NCBI GenBank assembly: GCA_020205615.1
Contig: JAINUW010000473.1
Coordinates: forward strand, 124,001-188,000
Reading direction: 5' to 3'
DNA: 64,000 nt
Origin: Panax quinquefolius
Lineage: Eukaryota; Streptophyta; Magnoliopsida; Apiales; Araliaceae
Shown here: piece by piece, positions 36,011 to 47,324 of the stretch
Position numbering within the stretch: the first letter of the stretch is position 1
How the letters are laid out: every line of letters starts with the position of its first letter
The notes under the pieces: model-generated
The model's database searches: none
What the model was told of the DNA's origin: nothing
What the model saw: the letters and a program-made list of their open reading frames with translations, nothing else
Made by a program: the position numbers and the translations under genes

Positions 36011-36681
36011 ACTTAGACAAATAGTCGAAAAAGAGACCAAAACCCGCCCGGTTATCCAAACGACACGCAAACATAGGCAATAGCACCGCATAGGTAATAG
36101 ACACGTGTTACAACTGATGGGAGTCGATTCCGATATACGGAGCCCGAGTTCGAGTCCCGTCCGCCTAACTTGAGAAAACTTAGACAAATAGTCAAAAGAG
36201 AAACCAAAACCCACCTCGGTCGTCCAAACGACATGCAAAGATAGGCAATAGCACCGCATAGGCAATAGACACGCGTTACAACTGACGGGACTCGATTCTG
36301 ATATACGGAGCCCGAGTTCGAGTCTCGTCCGCCTAACTTGAGATAACTTAGACAAATAGTCAAAAAAGAGACCAAAACCCACCCCGGTCGTCCAAACAAC
36401 ACGCAAACATAGGCAATAGCACCGCATAGGCAATAGACACGCGTTACAACTGACGGAACTCGATTCCAATATACGGAGCCCGAGTTCGAGTTCCGTCCAC
36501 CTAACTTGAGAAAACTTAGACAAATAGTCAAAAAAGAGACCAAAACCCGCCCCGGTCGTCCAGTTAACACACAAACACGGGCAATAGCACCGCATAGGCA
36601 ATAGACACCCATTATAACTGACGGGACTCGATTCTGATATACGAAGCCAGAGTTTGAGTCCCGTCTGCCTAACTTGAAGAA
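36011..36681. repeat. 168-bp tandem array, four copies
   Basis: GAGTTCGAG or GAGTTTGAG recurs at 36146, 36314, 36482 and 36650, exactly 168 bp apart. Each unit runs from ACTTAGACAAATAGTC through CACCGCATAGGCAATAGACA to GTCCGCCTAACTTGAG. Because 168 is divisible by three, frames stay open across units on the minus strand (35909-36601 and 36052-36684); these frames are artefacts. Each unit carries a match to the pol III B-box, GAGTTCGAGTCCC. Confidence 0.95.
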
Positions 36682-36746
36682 CACAAACTAAAATAATGTA
36701 AATATATTTTCATTTTGATTTTGTTATTAATATTTTAATTTTGTAG

Positions 36747-36876
36747 GGTCTTGTTGACGAGACTCGTGGAGGTGGAGGTGGAGGTACTGGTGGTGATGAC
36801 CGAAATGATGATTTAGCGACCTCCTCCAAAGACAAGGCGATGGACTGTCGAGTTGATGATGACGACCTTCTTCCAG
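36747..36876 (+). pseudogene. Possible last exon of a CACTA-encoded gene
   Basis: After TTTTGTAG, a splice-acceptor-like sequence, the frame reads GLVDETRGGGGGGTGGDD and ends DDDDLLPV then TGA at 36874-36876. A Gly-rich, acidic C-terminus followed by an AT-rich 3' region (to about 37130) is gene-like. No upstream exon is recognised and the family is not identified. Confidence 0.35.
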
Positions 36877-39800
36877 TCTGAGGTGATGACCACCATTCGA
36901 TTACATGGAGACAAAGTGACGGGTTGTAGTTAGTTTAGTTTATGTTATATTCTAAGTTTCATGTATGTATTTGTACAGTTTTTAAGTTGTACTGACGGCC
37001 ATTATATTTTTTTATCTATATATTTGATTTGGATTTCTAGTTTATAACAGGTATAGTTGTTATTTGATGGTTGTTATTAGTTTATAATAGGTGTATATTT
37101 GTAAATGAATAGGGAAATTTTGAAATTTTAAAAAAAAAATTCAAAATATATGTAGTCATTGCCGACGGGGGTAATGGCGATGGCATAATAGCCGCCAATG
37201 ACATATAATGACGCACATGGGTAAAGGTCATTCAAGTGGCTATATAAAGGCATCGGGCCAATCGTCATGCCGTCAGTAATGAGTTTTTCCCTCAAAACTT
37301 TTATGGGTCTTAGCCGACGGCCTTGTTGTCGGTATAGCCGTCGGTATTTACATTATGTCGTCGCCAATGATGCCCGTCGGTAATGACAATGATGCCGACG
37401 GCTGCCGACGGGAGCCAGGGGTGACGACCTATGGGGCGACAGGTTTGCCGATGGCATATGTCGTCGCCAATGACCTCAATCCCGACAGCACTATAGTCAT
37501 AGGCGACGGCAGTGCCCGTGGATAATGACTGGTTTTTTTTGTAGTGTGCATTTATTCTGAACTGTATTTTCAGATACATGCTTGTACCTACCTATCTTTG
37601 GTCTTCCAGCTGGTCTTCTTGTATTTGGTGGTTTGACACATATATTTTTAATCTCGTCTGGAACATCCCAATTCTCTTTGTCATCTAACGTCATGATGGA
37701 AGTTGAATATGTGTCTACCAAAGTTATTTTTGAATAGTATTTTGAGCAAAAATCATAACATCTCAAATTCCTTTTGCTAATAACAGCAGCAGCGTGTGAG
37801 CAAGGCATCTTATGGTATTGAAATTTACGGCATGTGCATGTCTTTTGTTCCATGTCCACGATAAATTTTTTAGGTGTCATATCGTAAACAGTGAAAATCA
37901 CTAGGTTGGATGTCTCAACCTACAACACAATTTAATGGTGTAGTTAGTATGTATAATAATTTTTCTTTTGCAAGATGGAATAATGAAAATCATATGTACT
38001 GTTGGTAACTTTTATTGTTTATACTGGTAATCAAAAATGCATAATGTGGTTTCCTATAAATGCAAATGCAATTTTTCGAAGGTATGCAATTAACAATTTA
38101 GGAGTTTTATAACTGACCTTAAGTTTCTTTGACTCGATGATATTAGATTGCAATCTTCTCTCAGTTGTTGTGGAAAGGTTTGTGAAAGTTGATATTGCTG
38201 ATTGTTTGTTTGTGAAATACCACCTTTGAACCATACAACGTAGGCATTCAATCATCAACGCAACTAGAAGATCTCTAATTTCCTTGATTGCATTGTTAAT
38301 AGATTCAACGATGTTTGAAATCATTGTTGAGTACCTGCTTACAGTTCCATGGAGCCTCGTGCACTTTTCTAGCTTAACTTCTTCCTCCAAATATGTCCTT
38401 ATTCGAGCATCAATTGCATCAAGTTCAGCCATGTGCATGTTGAATTCTTCAATAGTGTAAGCCCTACAAGCTGCGTTGTATGCTTTTTTGAGTTCTTCTC
38501 CTTTCTTTTTGAATCAGTTTTTTATATTTTTTAAAATATGGTATGTGCATGAACCGTACATGACATCAGGGAACACACAGTTAAGTCCCTTAATAATTGC
38601 TTCATGTCTATCTGAAACGATGCATTGTCCTTCTCTAACACCACAAGCATTTCTCAAATTGATGAAAAACCATCTCCAGGATAATTCATTTTCACTGTCA
38701 ATGACTACAAAAGCAATGGGTATAATGTTCCTGTTTGCATCTTGCGTGCTTGCTATGAGTAGTGTTCCCCCGTAGGTTGATTGTATGAATGTGTTCCCCC
38801 GTAGGAAACAATGTTGCCATGCTTCAATGGATGCTCCTATTGCAAAGAAGAGATATTTGAAGCGACCATTTTTTTCCAACTCCAAGGATGTGATGGATCC
38901 TGAAATGAATTTTAAAGTAAGGTTAATGTAATTATATGTAATAAATATTGTCCAAATTTTTAGTTAGGATTACTATGTGTATTACTTCTGCTATCTAATT
39001 ACTTATAATTTAATATTTTCCATAGTGTTCAGATGGTGTCTAAAATGCTATTTAATAGTTACATTTCATGTAGATATTGGTCTGCTGCAAAAATCAATTT
39101 TTAGTTATATTTCATTAATACAGTTAGTTGCCAACCTTTATTTTTAGGTAACCAAATTACTTAATTTGAGTAACCAAACTATTTTAAAAATTTAATAAAC
39201 AGTTTCCAATTGTTACCTGGATTTGTTTTTTTCCAATATGTGCAACCATGAAGGGATCAGAGTGTAGTCGTGTGGATTTCCTCTTACTTTTTCCATTGCT
39301 TTTTCCTTTGATCTCCATGCTTTTTGGTAGGAGATGGACACATTGTACTCCGTCATCATGTCTTCCACAATGTCGGTTGGTGTGTAAATTTTCTTGAAGT
39401 TCGTTAATCTATGCATTATGCATTCACTAACCATCTGACTATTTGCTTGTCTGTGATCTCCAAGCAAAGATATGTTGACTTAACAAGTGTGTAAATCATT
39501 AAATTCTCTTACCTTGAACATAGTTGTTTTCCGAAACTTTGATGCTCTTAGTTTCCATTTGCAATTTTCATTGTCTATGCATACTAGAACAAAATCTCTA
39601 CCACTTGTTCTTTCAACCTTGTGCTGTCTGTTTTGCCTTATGGAATGTAGCCTTATTTAAGAATTTTCTTGTCTTTGTAAGTTTGATGTATTTTGACTTC
39701 AAACTTATTCGGGTCTGAAATTACCTCATCACATTGTTCTCCAGTGTTTGATATGTTCTGGTTTCTGTCTTTTTCTTTTTCAATAACTTCAATTGCCAGC

Positions 39801-40379
39801 TGCTCAACATAATGTGATCCAATTTGGTCTTCTTGTGTTGCCAACGATACAAATTCAGAATTTCATTGTGTCAATCTCATTGGCGTTTCAGCTTACATTA
39901 TATATTCTTCTTCATTTATCACATTATGTAAGTTTGTAGTCCCTCCAATGCTGTATTCAGAATCTATAATTAGTGGAAACTTGCCATGTTCATTTGATTT
40001 TCTACTGACTTCCATATAGAATCTTAAGGTTGCTTCATTTGTCACCTTGATCGGAGGAATGTTGCTTTTAATCTAAAATTTGATTTACAATTCTGTTGTG
40101 TTGTAGTCTAGACTTAATGCAGTACATATCAAGTTGTGCATTTTTGTGAATGAACAATTTGAAGGGACTAAGAGTTTAAGAACTTCAAAATTTTGATATC
40201 ACATCGTCGGTCCACGTACCGTTGAAGTAAATTACAATTGGAAGCATATCCATGGTCCGAAAACTGAAATAGTAACATTCACACAATAATGTAATTAGTG
40301 ACCAAACTAAAATTTCACAATACTCAAAATTCATGTTTGAAGTAATCACAAATATTAAACACAGTTATTGCATTGTCAA

Positions 40380-43100
40380 ATTCAAGAATGAACAAATAAA
40401 TGAAGGTAACCAAACTATTATATGAATGCTACCAAAATATGAATGTGTAACAAATACGCTTTGGTAACTGAAACGATTAATATTCTTTAATTGGTGACCA
40501 AATCAACATTATACAGTGACCAAAATAGGCGTTTTTAGTATATATACTTATGTTTCATTCAGTTTTATTCAATTTATAACCAAATATACAAATCCAAAAT
40601 TAAGATGTTTTGAAGGTGAAATACTATAATATCATATCTTAAATCAATGGAACCAAACTTTTATATGAATGTTGCCAAAACTAATATTTGAATTATGTCA
40701 AAATTTTGAATGTGTAACAAATACTCTTTCGTAACTGAAATCAGGTCTATTCATTATTTGGATACCAAAGCAACATTTTAATGTAACAAAAGTAGACGTA
40801 ATTAGTATCAATTCTTATGCAACACTCTGTTTTCAGTTTGTTTATAAACACATCACAAATTATGATGTCCTGAAGATGAAATGCTAAATAATAAACACTT
40901 AAAACAAGGTAACCAAATTTTTGGGTTAAATGCTTTCTAGGTCACTCTACTATAGGTCAACTTACAAATGGGCCACTGAACTTTTTTTCTTACAGTCAAC
41001 TCACTGAACTTTAATTTACTAACACAACGTTACAAAAACCGTTAAGTCAAGGTTTACTTAACGAAAATGATGATGTGACAGCTGACTTGTCTAAAAAAAA
41101 GCCTATGTGGTAATTAATATGCGACATAGCAATGAAGATGTGGATTTGGAGTAAAATTTTTATGAAAAAATGGAAAAAAATATTTTAAAGTATAATATAA
41201 ATTATAAAAATTAGCCAAAAAAAAAGAAAAAAATTAAATAAATAAAAAAAATTATTTTTAATAAAAATTTTAAAAAATAGTTTATTTATTTTTATTAAAA
41301 AATTAAAACGCATTTTTTTTAATAAAATAATTGGTTTTGTTTATTTTATTAAAAAAAATTAAAACTACAGCTTTTTTAATAAAAATAAAAAATGCAGTTT
41401 TTTTGTAATAAAAAAAAAAAAAAATGCAGTTTTTTTAATAATAAAATGCAGCTTTTTAAAAAACAGCTTTTTTTAATAAAAGAAATTTTTTATTACTTTT
41501 TTTATAAAATGCAACTTTTTTAAATAATTTTAAAATGCAGCTTTTTTAAATAATTTTATTAAAATGCAGTTTTTTATAAAAAATTTCAAATGCAGTTTTT
41601 TTATAAAATTTTAAAAATATAGTTTTTTTAAAATGCAGTTTTATAAAATTTTTAAAAATGCAGTATTTTTAAAAATTTATATATGCAAATAAAATGCAGT
41701 TTTTTATATATGCATAAAACTGCATTTTTAAATAATTTTATAAAAATTTTGTACATGCAAATAATTTTATATATGCATAAAAACTGCATTTTAAAAAATA
41801 GCGTTTTATTTGCATATATAAAATTTTAAAAAACACTGCATTTTTTAAAAAATGCATTTTAAAAAAAAATGCGTTTTATTTGCATATATAAAATTTTTAT
41901 AAAATTAAAATTATTTGCATATATAAAATTTTAAAAACTGCATTTTTTAAAAATGCATTTTAAAAAAAACAGCGTTTTATTTGCATATATAATTTTTTTA
42001 TAAAATTAAAATTATTTGCATATATAAATTTTAAAAAACTGCATTTTAAAAAAAAACAGCGTTTTATTTGCATATATAAAATTTTTATAAAATTAAAATT
42101 ATTTGCATACAAAGTTTTTAAAAATGCAGTTTTATGCATATATAAAATTATTTGCATATATAATTTTTTTAAAATTATTTAAAAAATGCAGTTTTATGCA
42201 TATATAAAAACTGCATTTTATTTGCATATATAAAATTTTAAAAAACTGCATTTTTAAAAATTTTAAAAAACTACATTTTTAAAAATTTTATAAAAAACTG
42301 CATTTTAAAAATTTTATAAAAAACTGCATTTTAAAAAATTATTTAAAAAACTGCATTTTAAAATTATTTAAAAACTGCATTTTATAAAAAAAGTAATAAA
42401 AAATTTTTTTTATTAAAAACGCTATTTTTTAAAAAAACGCATTTTATTATTAAAAAACTACTTTTTTAATTTTTATTAAAAAACTATATTTTTTATTTTT
42501 ATTTTTATTTATATTTTACTTTAAAATATTTTTTTCTCATTTTTTCATAAAAAATTTGCTCCAAATCCACATCTTCATTGCCACGTCGCATACTAACTGC
42601 CACATAGGTTTTTTTTTAGACAAGTCAGTTGTCACATCATCATTTCGGTTAAGTCAACCTCGACTTCGGCTTTTTGTAACGTTGTGTTAAGAACTAAAGT
42701 TCAATGAATGAATGATTGTAAAAAAAAGTTCAAGAACTCCATTTGTAAGTTTAATTTATAGTAGAGTGACCTAGAAAGCATTTAACTCCCAAATTTTTAT
42801 ATGATTGTTGCCAAATTATTATATAAATGCTTCCAAAATATGAATTTGTAACAAATACTATTTGGTAACTGAAATTAAAAATACTATTTAATTGGTTACC
42901 AAATTAACATTATACAGTAACCAAAATATACGTTATTAGTATCTTTGCTTCTGCAACGTTCTATTTTCATTCCGTTTATAAACAAACCACAAATTATGAT
43001 GTCGTGAAGGTGATTTGCCGAATACTGAACACTTAAAACAAGGTAACCAAATTTTTATATGAATGTTCCCAAAACTTTGTATACGTAACAAAATTGTATT
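40380..43100 (-). repeat. Repeat array of about 240 bp in the right arm of the Mutator-like element
   Basis: Four imperfect units begin near 40390, 40650, 40905 (interrupted by the foldback element and resumed at 42791) and 43035. Each unit carries GGTAACCAAA, TTATATGAATG, CAAATACTNTTTGGTAACTG and an AGATGTTTTGAAGGTGAA-like stretch. They lie upstream of the mudrA gene and share the GGTAACC core with the left-arm repeats. Confidence 0.7.
40923..42790. mobile_element. Foldback/MITE-like element with inverted arms of about 300 bp
   Basis: The left end GGGTTAAATGCTTTCTAGGT and the right end, inverted, GGGAGTTAAATGCTTTCTAG are followed by matching arms of roughly 300 bp. These arms include CACTGAACTTT, TTAAGTCAA, GTCACATCATCATTT and CCAAATCCACATCTTCATTG. 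AAATTTTT flanks both ends (40915-40922 and 42791-42798), an 8-10 bp target duplication as in Mutator-like insertions. The centre (41160-42520) is nearly pure A/T with dozens of AAATGCAGTTTTT on the left and AAAACTGCATTTT on the right, so the whole element can fold as one hairpin. It has no coding capacity. Confidence 0.9.
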
Positions 43101-44669
43101 GAACAACAAAGAATAATTTAATAGTTATTTCATACAATCATTTATATTACTGATTTGATATACATTAATAAAAATATGCGAATTATTATATTCAGTTTTG
43201 TTTTTGTTATTGTGATAAACATTACACTCTTAGTTGGATTCAAAGTTAACAAAAAAATGATTTTAATATATAGATTAACTGATTCGTACCATTGTATTCA
43301 CTTTCCAGATTCAATTTGCGATTTCTGTTTAAATCTTTTGATTTTGTTTCGGAAACCTTTGATCGGTTTGTGCATGTCGATTTTCCGCTAATCTGTTTTT
43401 GCCTCTTTGTACTTTCGAATTCGGCTTCTTTTGTATGAATGATTATGCTTCTTCTCGATTAATCCTTTGTTAAAGATGGTTATGATCTATAAAAGCTTTC
43501 GGTTTGTTCTTCTATGGAGCATTTGATTCTTGACGCGATTTTTAAATGTTTTGTTTAGTTGGTAACTACCGCATAAAGTGGAGTAGTTTTCTCCTTGAAT
43601 CAAGGTGTTTCTATTTTTGTTGGATTGGGTTATGTGACGTGTATTGCACTATTCTTGATATTATTATATATTATTGCACTATTATTATAATTATTTAATT
43701 GATGTACTATTTTTGTAATTATTTTTTATTTGTTGTATATATAAAAGACCCAAAAAAATAAGAAAAGGTCTTATAAAAATGTTTTAAATATAAAACGACA
43801 TAAGCCGATCGTATTTTAATTGCCCTACATCGTATTTTATTTCAGGCATCCAGCCTATAAGTAACCCTTTTCTATTTAAAAAGACGAACCCAAAAGCCAA
43901 TTAGTATAAGAGGACTGAGTCCATATCAACAGACACCAAGTTCCCCCTACAACTCATGTTAGACTAGGCCCCATAAAGTAGTAAACTAGTAATGGAATCA
44001 TAATAGCACATATCTGCCACTGAAGAGTATTAATCTCTTATATGATATATATAAAAAAACACATTTGAGTTCTTAAAAATCATTATTCTTTTTTTCTCAT
44101 ATTCTTTGGACAACAGTAAGCCCTTTGCATTCTTGCTTGTCTATTTCTCAAATCTAAAGCTTTATTAATTAATGCTTCGTTAATTTCTTATATTTAATAA
44201 ATTTATAAAAATTTAGATTTAATATAAGTGGATAATAACATATTATAATTTTCTAAACAATTTGCATGTCATGGTAAAAGAAAACTGAAATAATTTTTAC
44301 AGTATGCTTTTCAATTATATACATAAAATAAATTAGTCATTTTAGTATTTATCCATTTTAGCTTAATTTTGTTATATTATACATAATATTTATAAGATGG
44401 AATCAATTCTTCACTCCTTATATATAAAGACACGACCATAATGACTTGAGCAAACTTCAATTGATTGAAAAACTTGCTGAGTTGATACTTGATTAATTAA
44501 GAATTAACTCGATTACTTAAAAAATTTACGCGACTTTAAAATTATGTCCTCTTCTTCCTTTTTCTCTTCTTCTTTGTCATTAATGTAATGGTTCGGCTCT
44601 TTTTCCTCTTCCTCTCCCTACGCCTCTTCCACTTTTAATTTATCTGTCATTATATATTCTCTAGGCAAA
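43101..44669. other. AT-rich spacer, no gene recognised
   Basis: The first 600 bp may be the outer right arm of the Mutator-like element. The 78-codon frame at 43155-43391 is hydrophobic with no recognised motif. From about 43870 to 44670 the sequence matches nothing else in the window and shows no coding frame, RNA gene or repeat that I can support. Confidence 0.4.
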
Positions 44670-45329
44670 GGGTCAAAAATGCCCCTGATGTTTACCTCAA
44701 TGTCCCACTTGCACCCTAAACAAATTTTTTTCCAAAAGTACACTTAACGTTACATTTTTTGGGTCGTCCGTGTCCCTGCCGTTAACAGAAGACAAACGGG
44801 ATTAAAATGTGATGACGTGGCAGGCTTAAATATAAAATATATTCTAAATAAAACAATATATATCATTTAATCAAAACAAAAAATACTAAAATTCAAAATA
44901 AAAAAAAAACATAACATATTTACATCATTTAATCAAAACAAAAAATACTAAAATTCAAAATAAAAAAATCATAACATATTTACATCATTTAATCAAAATA
45001 ATAAAATTTAAATTATTTTGTTAACTAATCAAAACAACTAATTAAATAAAATAAGTTGTATAACACATTTACATCATTTAATCAAAATACTAAAATTCAA
45101 AACATAACATATTTACATCAAATACTAATTAAAAAAAAATACTAAAATACTAAAAAAATCAAATTAAAAAAATACTAAAATACTAACATTCAAATTATTT
45201 TGTTAATTAATCAAAACAACAAAAATTCAAATTACATCATTAAAATACTAAAATCATAATACTAAATACTAATTGATATAAAAATTTTAAATTACTAAAA
45301 TCATAATACTAAATAATATTTTTAAACAA
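44670..45329. repeat. TIR-like end followed by AT-rich direct repeats
   Basis: GGGTCAAAAATGCCCCTGAT at 44670 and the following GTCCGTGTCCCTGCCGTTAA are typical of Mutator-like MITE ends in plants, but no opposing end is found. From 44860 on, units of CATTTAATCAAAACAAAAAA with TACTAAAATTCAAAAT and ACATATTTACAT repeat with spacing near 65 bp and decay to the right. Confidence 0.5.
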
Positions 45330-46030
45330 TGATCCTCAAGTTGCTTCAATCTCCAACAATCCAATATAAACTAGGGTTTATGTTCTAATCTAATAGAGTA
45401 TTTTATCTAAGCTAATCTATGTAATCCCCCTTTATTTTATGTCTTACATCATGTATTTATAGGTTACAAGTCCAATTTTTAGCTTAGGAATAAACCCAAT
45501 CCAATTTGGAGTCAACAAAGTGTCAAAATTCGCCCCAAAATGCGTCCAAACTTGACCAATCTCTTTTCCAGTAGCCCTTTCTAGGCTCGGCACGCGGCAA
45601 CATCGTGCATACATTCTATACCTCCTTGCACCGGGCATAGGCCTTGTTTGGGCACCCCGGCGCTGGCCTCATTTTTGGAAATTTTCTACTCCGATGTCCT
45701 TTGGGAAAATGGCCATATCTTCTTCGTCCGAACTCTGATTTTGATGATTCAAGATGTTCCGAAAAGAGGAGACATAGATCTACAACTTTCATTCTTTAAG
45801 TTTTTCGAAATAAGGTCCGGAGAAATGTTGAAATTGGCCCTGAAGTGACTGCTATGTAAATGGCAAGCCGAAAATGCGAATCTAGCAACCCGAAACGTCG
45901 ATCCAAGTAACTTTTATCCCAATTCCTATAAAACAACGTAAAACATGCATGAATAGGCAAAAACACTTAAAAACTTCCAAAAGATTAACCTCAAATGCAC
46001 TCAATTAATGGGTATAAAACTCACTCATCA
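45330..46030 (-). repeat. Probable LTR remnant (solo LTR)
   Basis: On the minus strand it starts TGATGAGTGAGTTTTATACC at 46030 and ends GAGGATCA at 45330. This has the LTR-type TG...CA form and the start seen in several plant Ty3 families. It is less AT-rich than its surroundings and has no coding frame. The 5-bp flanks do not match, so solo-LTR status is not proven. Confidence 0.45.
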
Positions 46031-46260
46031 ATGCACCTGACTATAAGTCCTTAGATACGAAAAGTTGTACTTTCAACTTCAAAAGTAATCGAGGCACCTA
46101 ACTATAAGTCCTCGTAAGTTATACTTTCAACTTCAAAAGTAATCGAGGCACCTGACTATAAGTCCTCGGAAGTTACACTTTCAATTTTAAAAGTGGTTGA
46201 GGCACCTGAGTATAAGCCCTTAACCCCCCAAAAAAAGAGTTACACTTTATCTCTTAAAGT
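46031..46260. repeat. Tandem repeat of 55-66 bp
   Basis: Four units built on GAGGCACCTGACTATAAGTC and CTTTCAACTTCAAAAGTAAT start near 46034, 46094, 46148 and 46199. It lies directly beside the LTR remnant. From 46260 to 46580 the sequence continues as AT-rich spacer with no recognised feature. Confidence 0.75.
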
Positions 46261-46580
46261 GGTGAACGTTATGCTTTCTCCGACAAAAGCGAGATTTATT
46301 ATCTGAAAGGTTATGCTTTTCGTTAAAAGCCACTTGATTATCAATAAATTGTTAAACTTTCACTTATATTTGAGAAAAAAAAATATAGAGATTTAAGTGT
46401 TGGTTTAAATGAAATCGAAAAGAAAAAAAATATGTTTTCTCTTTAACAAAATTTATGAGGCCTATTGTTGTCTTGGAGTATTAATTTGGACAACTTAAAA
46501 TCCAATGTTAAATATTGAGTTTTAAGAAATCGTTCAAATTAAAGGCAATCAATAAGGATAAAAGAAACTACAATTTGATG

Positions 46581-47324
46581 AATGAAATATATGTACATGA
46601 ATTTTCTGATACAGGAAATGGAAAAAACTACGAAAGTACATGATCTAAAGGCCATAACCTATCAAACTGAAGAGAGGAGAATAGCTAAAGCCTCCAAGTC
46701 AACAATAGTAATAGCATAAGCCTTCGTATTTGAGGCTATCAGGCCTTCAAGGTCTTGGGCAGCTGACTTAATTTCCCAAAAGCATGGTCTTCAATTTATC
46801 CATGGCATCTTGAAACTCCCAAAGCTCTACATAAATTAAGTCATTCTCATAGTGACATGAAGTGACTTCCGAACGAAGTGCAACAACATGATGATTGGAA
46901 ATAAAAAGATCCAACCGAGCATGGAAGGGAGACATGTCCAAGGAGAGTTAGGAGATGCCACGGGAGATTGAAGGTCATTCAACCCACCCAAAGTACTATC
47001 CACAATACCCTCCCGAGCAATCACCAACTCGGCGGAATCCTCCTTGGGAGGATGAACATCAACAAGTCTCAGAAGGATTCCGCCTCAAAAAAGCAGGAGT
47101 CTCAAAACTGTCATGTGGAGAAGTTATAAAAAGGCGTGAAGAGAGCGCTGCATCACACACATTAGGTCATCTGAGCTTACATCAGACAAAGAATCCCTAG
47201 CATCAAGACTGACACAATTATCATGTGGTGAAGAAGACTCGATACCGGTTTCCCCATTTGCGATACTAGCAAAAGAGCCCAATAGGATTTGATCGAAAAT
47301 TTTCAAAATATCCCAGGAGAGCTC
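46581..47324 (-). other. Decayed retroelement-like sequence, unassigned
   Basis: Base composition rises compared with its neighbours. Minus-strand readings contain scattered coding-like stretches (for example SNHHVVALRSEVTSCHYEND near 46860) broken by stops. This may be the gag or leader region of the older Ty3-type element into which the Athila-like element inserted. No domain is recognised. Confidence 0.35.

Larger units (their letters stand above)
34947..37546 (+). mobile_element. CACTA (En/Spm-like) transposon, 2.6 kb, non-autonomous
   Basis: The left end is CACTACAAAAAAATAGGTCA. The right end is its inverted counterpart (CACTACAAAAAAAACCAGTCA on the minus strand). Flanking TGC at 34944-34946 and 37547-37549 is a 3-bp target duplication, as expected for this superfamily. 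Both ends hold sub-terminal repeats rich in GGCGACG/CGTCGCC, far more CpG-rich than the surroundings. There is no transposase of useful length. The interior contains a pyrimidine-rich repeat, a 168-bp tandem array and a possible last exon. Confidence 0.95.
34870..40253 (-). pseudogene. mudrA-type Mutator transposase gene, split by a CACTA element
   Basis: The start is the ATG at 40253. The N-terminal part has MLPIVIYFNGTWTDD and IPPIKVTNEATLRFYMEV. A MuDR-type zinc region follows at about 39560-39470 (VCIDNENCKWKLRASKF, with HTC). ORF sequence at 39467-39213 has the HRQANSQM motif. After an intron, the MULE core (38895-38514) shows GGTLLIASTQDAN, AFVVIDSENELSW and SDRHEAI. The expected DGT catalytic site reads GNT. 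A SWIM finger (CTCRKF..PCSH) lies at 37800-37850, then an RRPAGRPK basic patch. A CCHC knuckle (CX2CX4HX4C) is split by the CACTA insertion, and the frame ends at TAA 34872-34870. Stops include TGA at about 38512 and TAA near 39485, 39654 and 39891. There are at least two frameshifts in the N-terminal third. Confidence 0.8.
28571..43700. mobile_element. Mutator-like element with Ulp1 protease gene (KAONASHI/CUMULE type)
   Basis: A Ulp1-like cysteine protease gene with a DUF1985-like domain (+) and a mudrA-type transposase gene with MuDR N-domain, MULE core, SWIM finger and CCHC knuckle (-) converge within one block. Mutator-like elements carrying Ulp1-type proteases are established in Arabidopsis and melon. 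Both genes are broken. The outer ends are not firmly located, and the given limits rest on a weak inverted match. Two younger insertions (34947-37546 and 40923-42790) enlarge the element by about 4.5 kb. Confidence 0.75.

Noticed and set aside
36140..36160. tRNA gene suggested by GAGTTCGAGTCCC
   Set aside because: No A-box, acceptor stem or anticodon arm can be drawn around it, and it recurs only as part of the tandem array.
35909..36684. Two overlapping minus-strand frames of 230 and 210 codons
   Set aside because: They run through the 168-bp tandem array. The unit length is a multiple of three, so open frames repeat; the product is a 56-residue repeat with no known motif.
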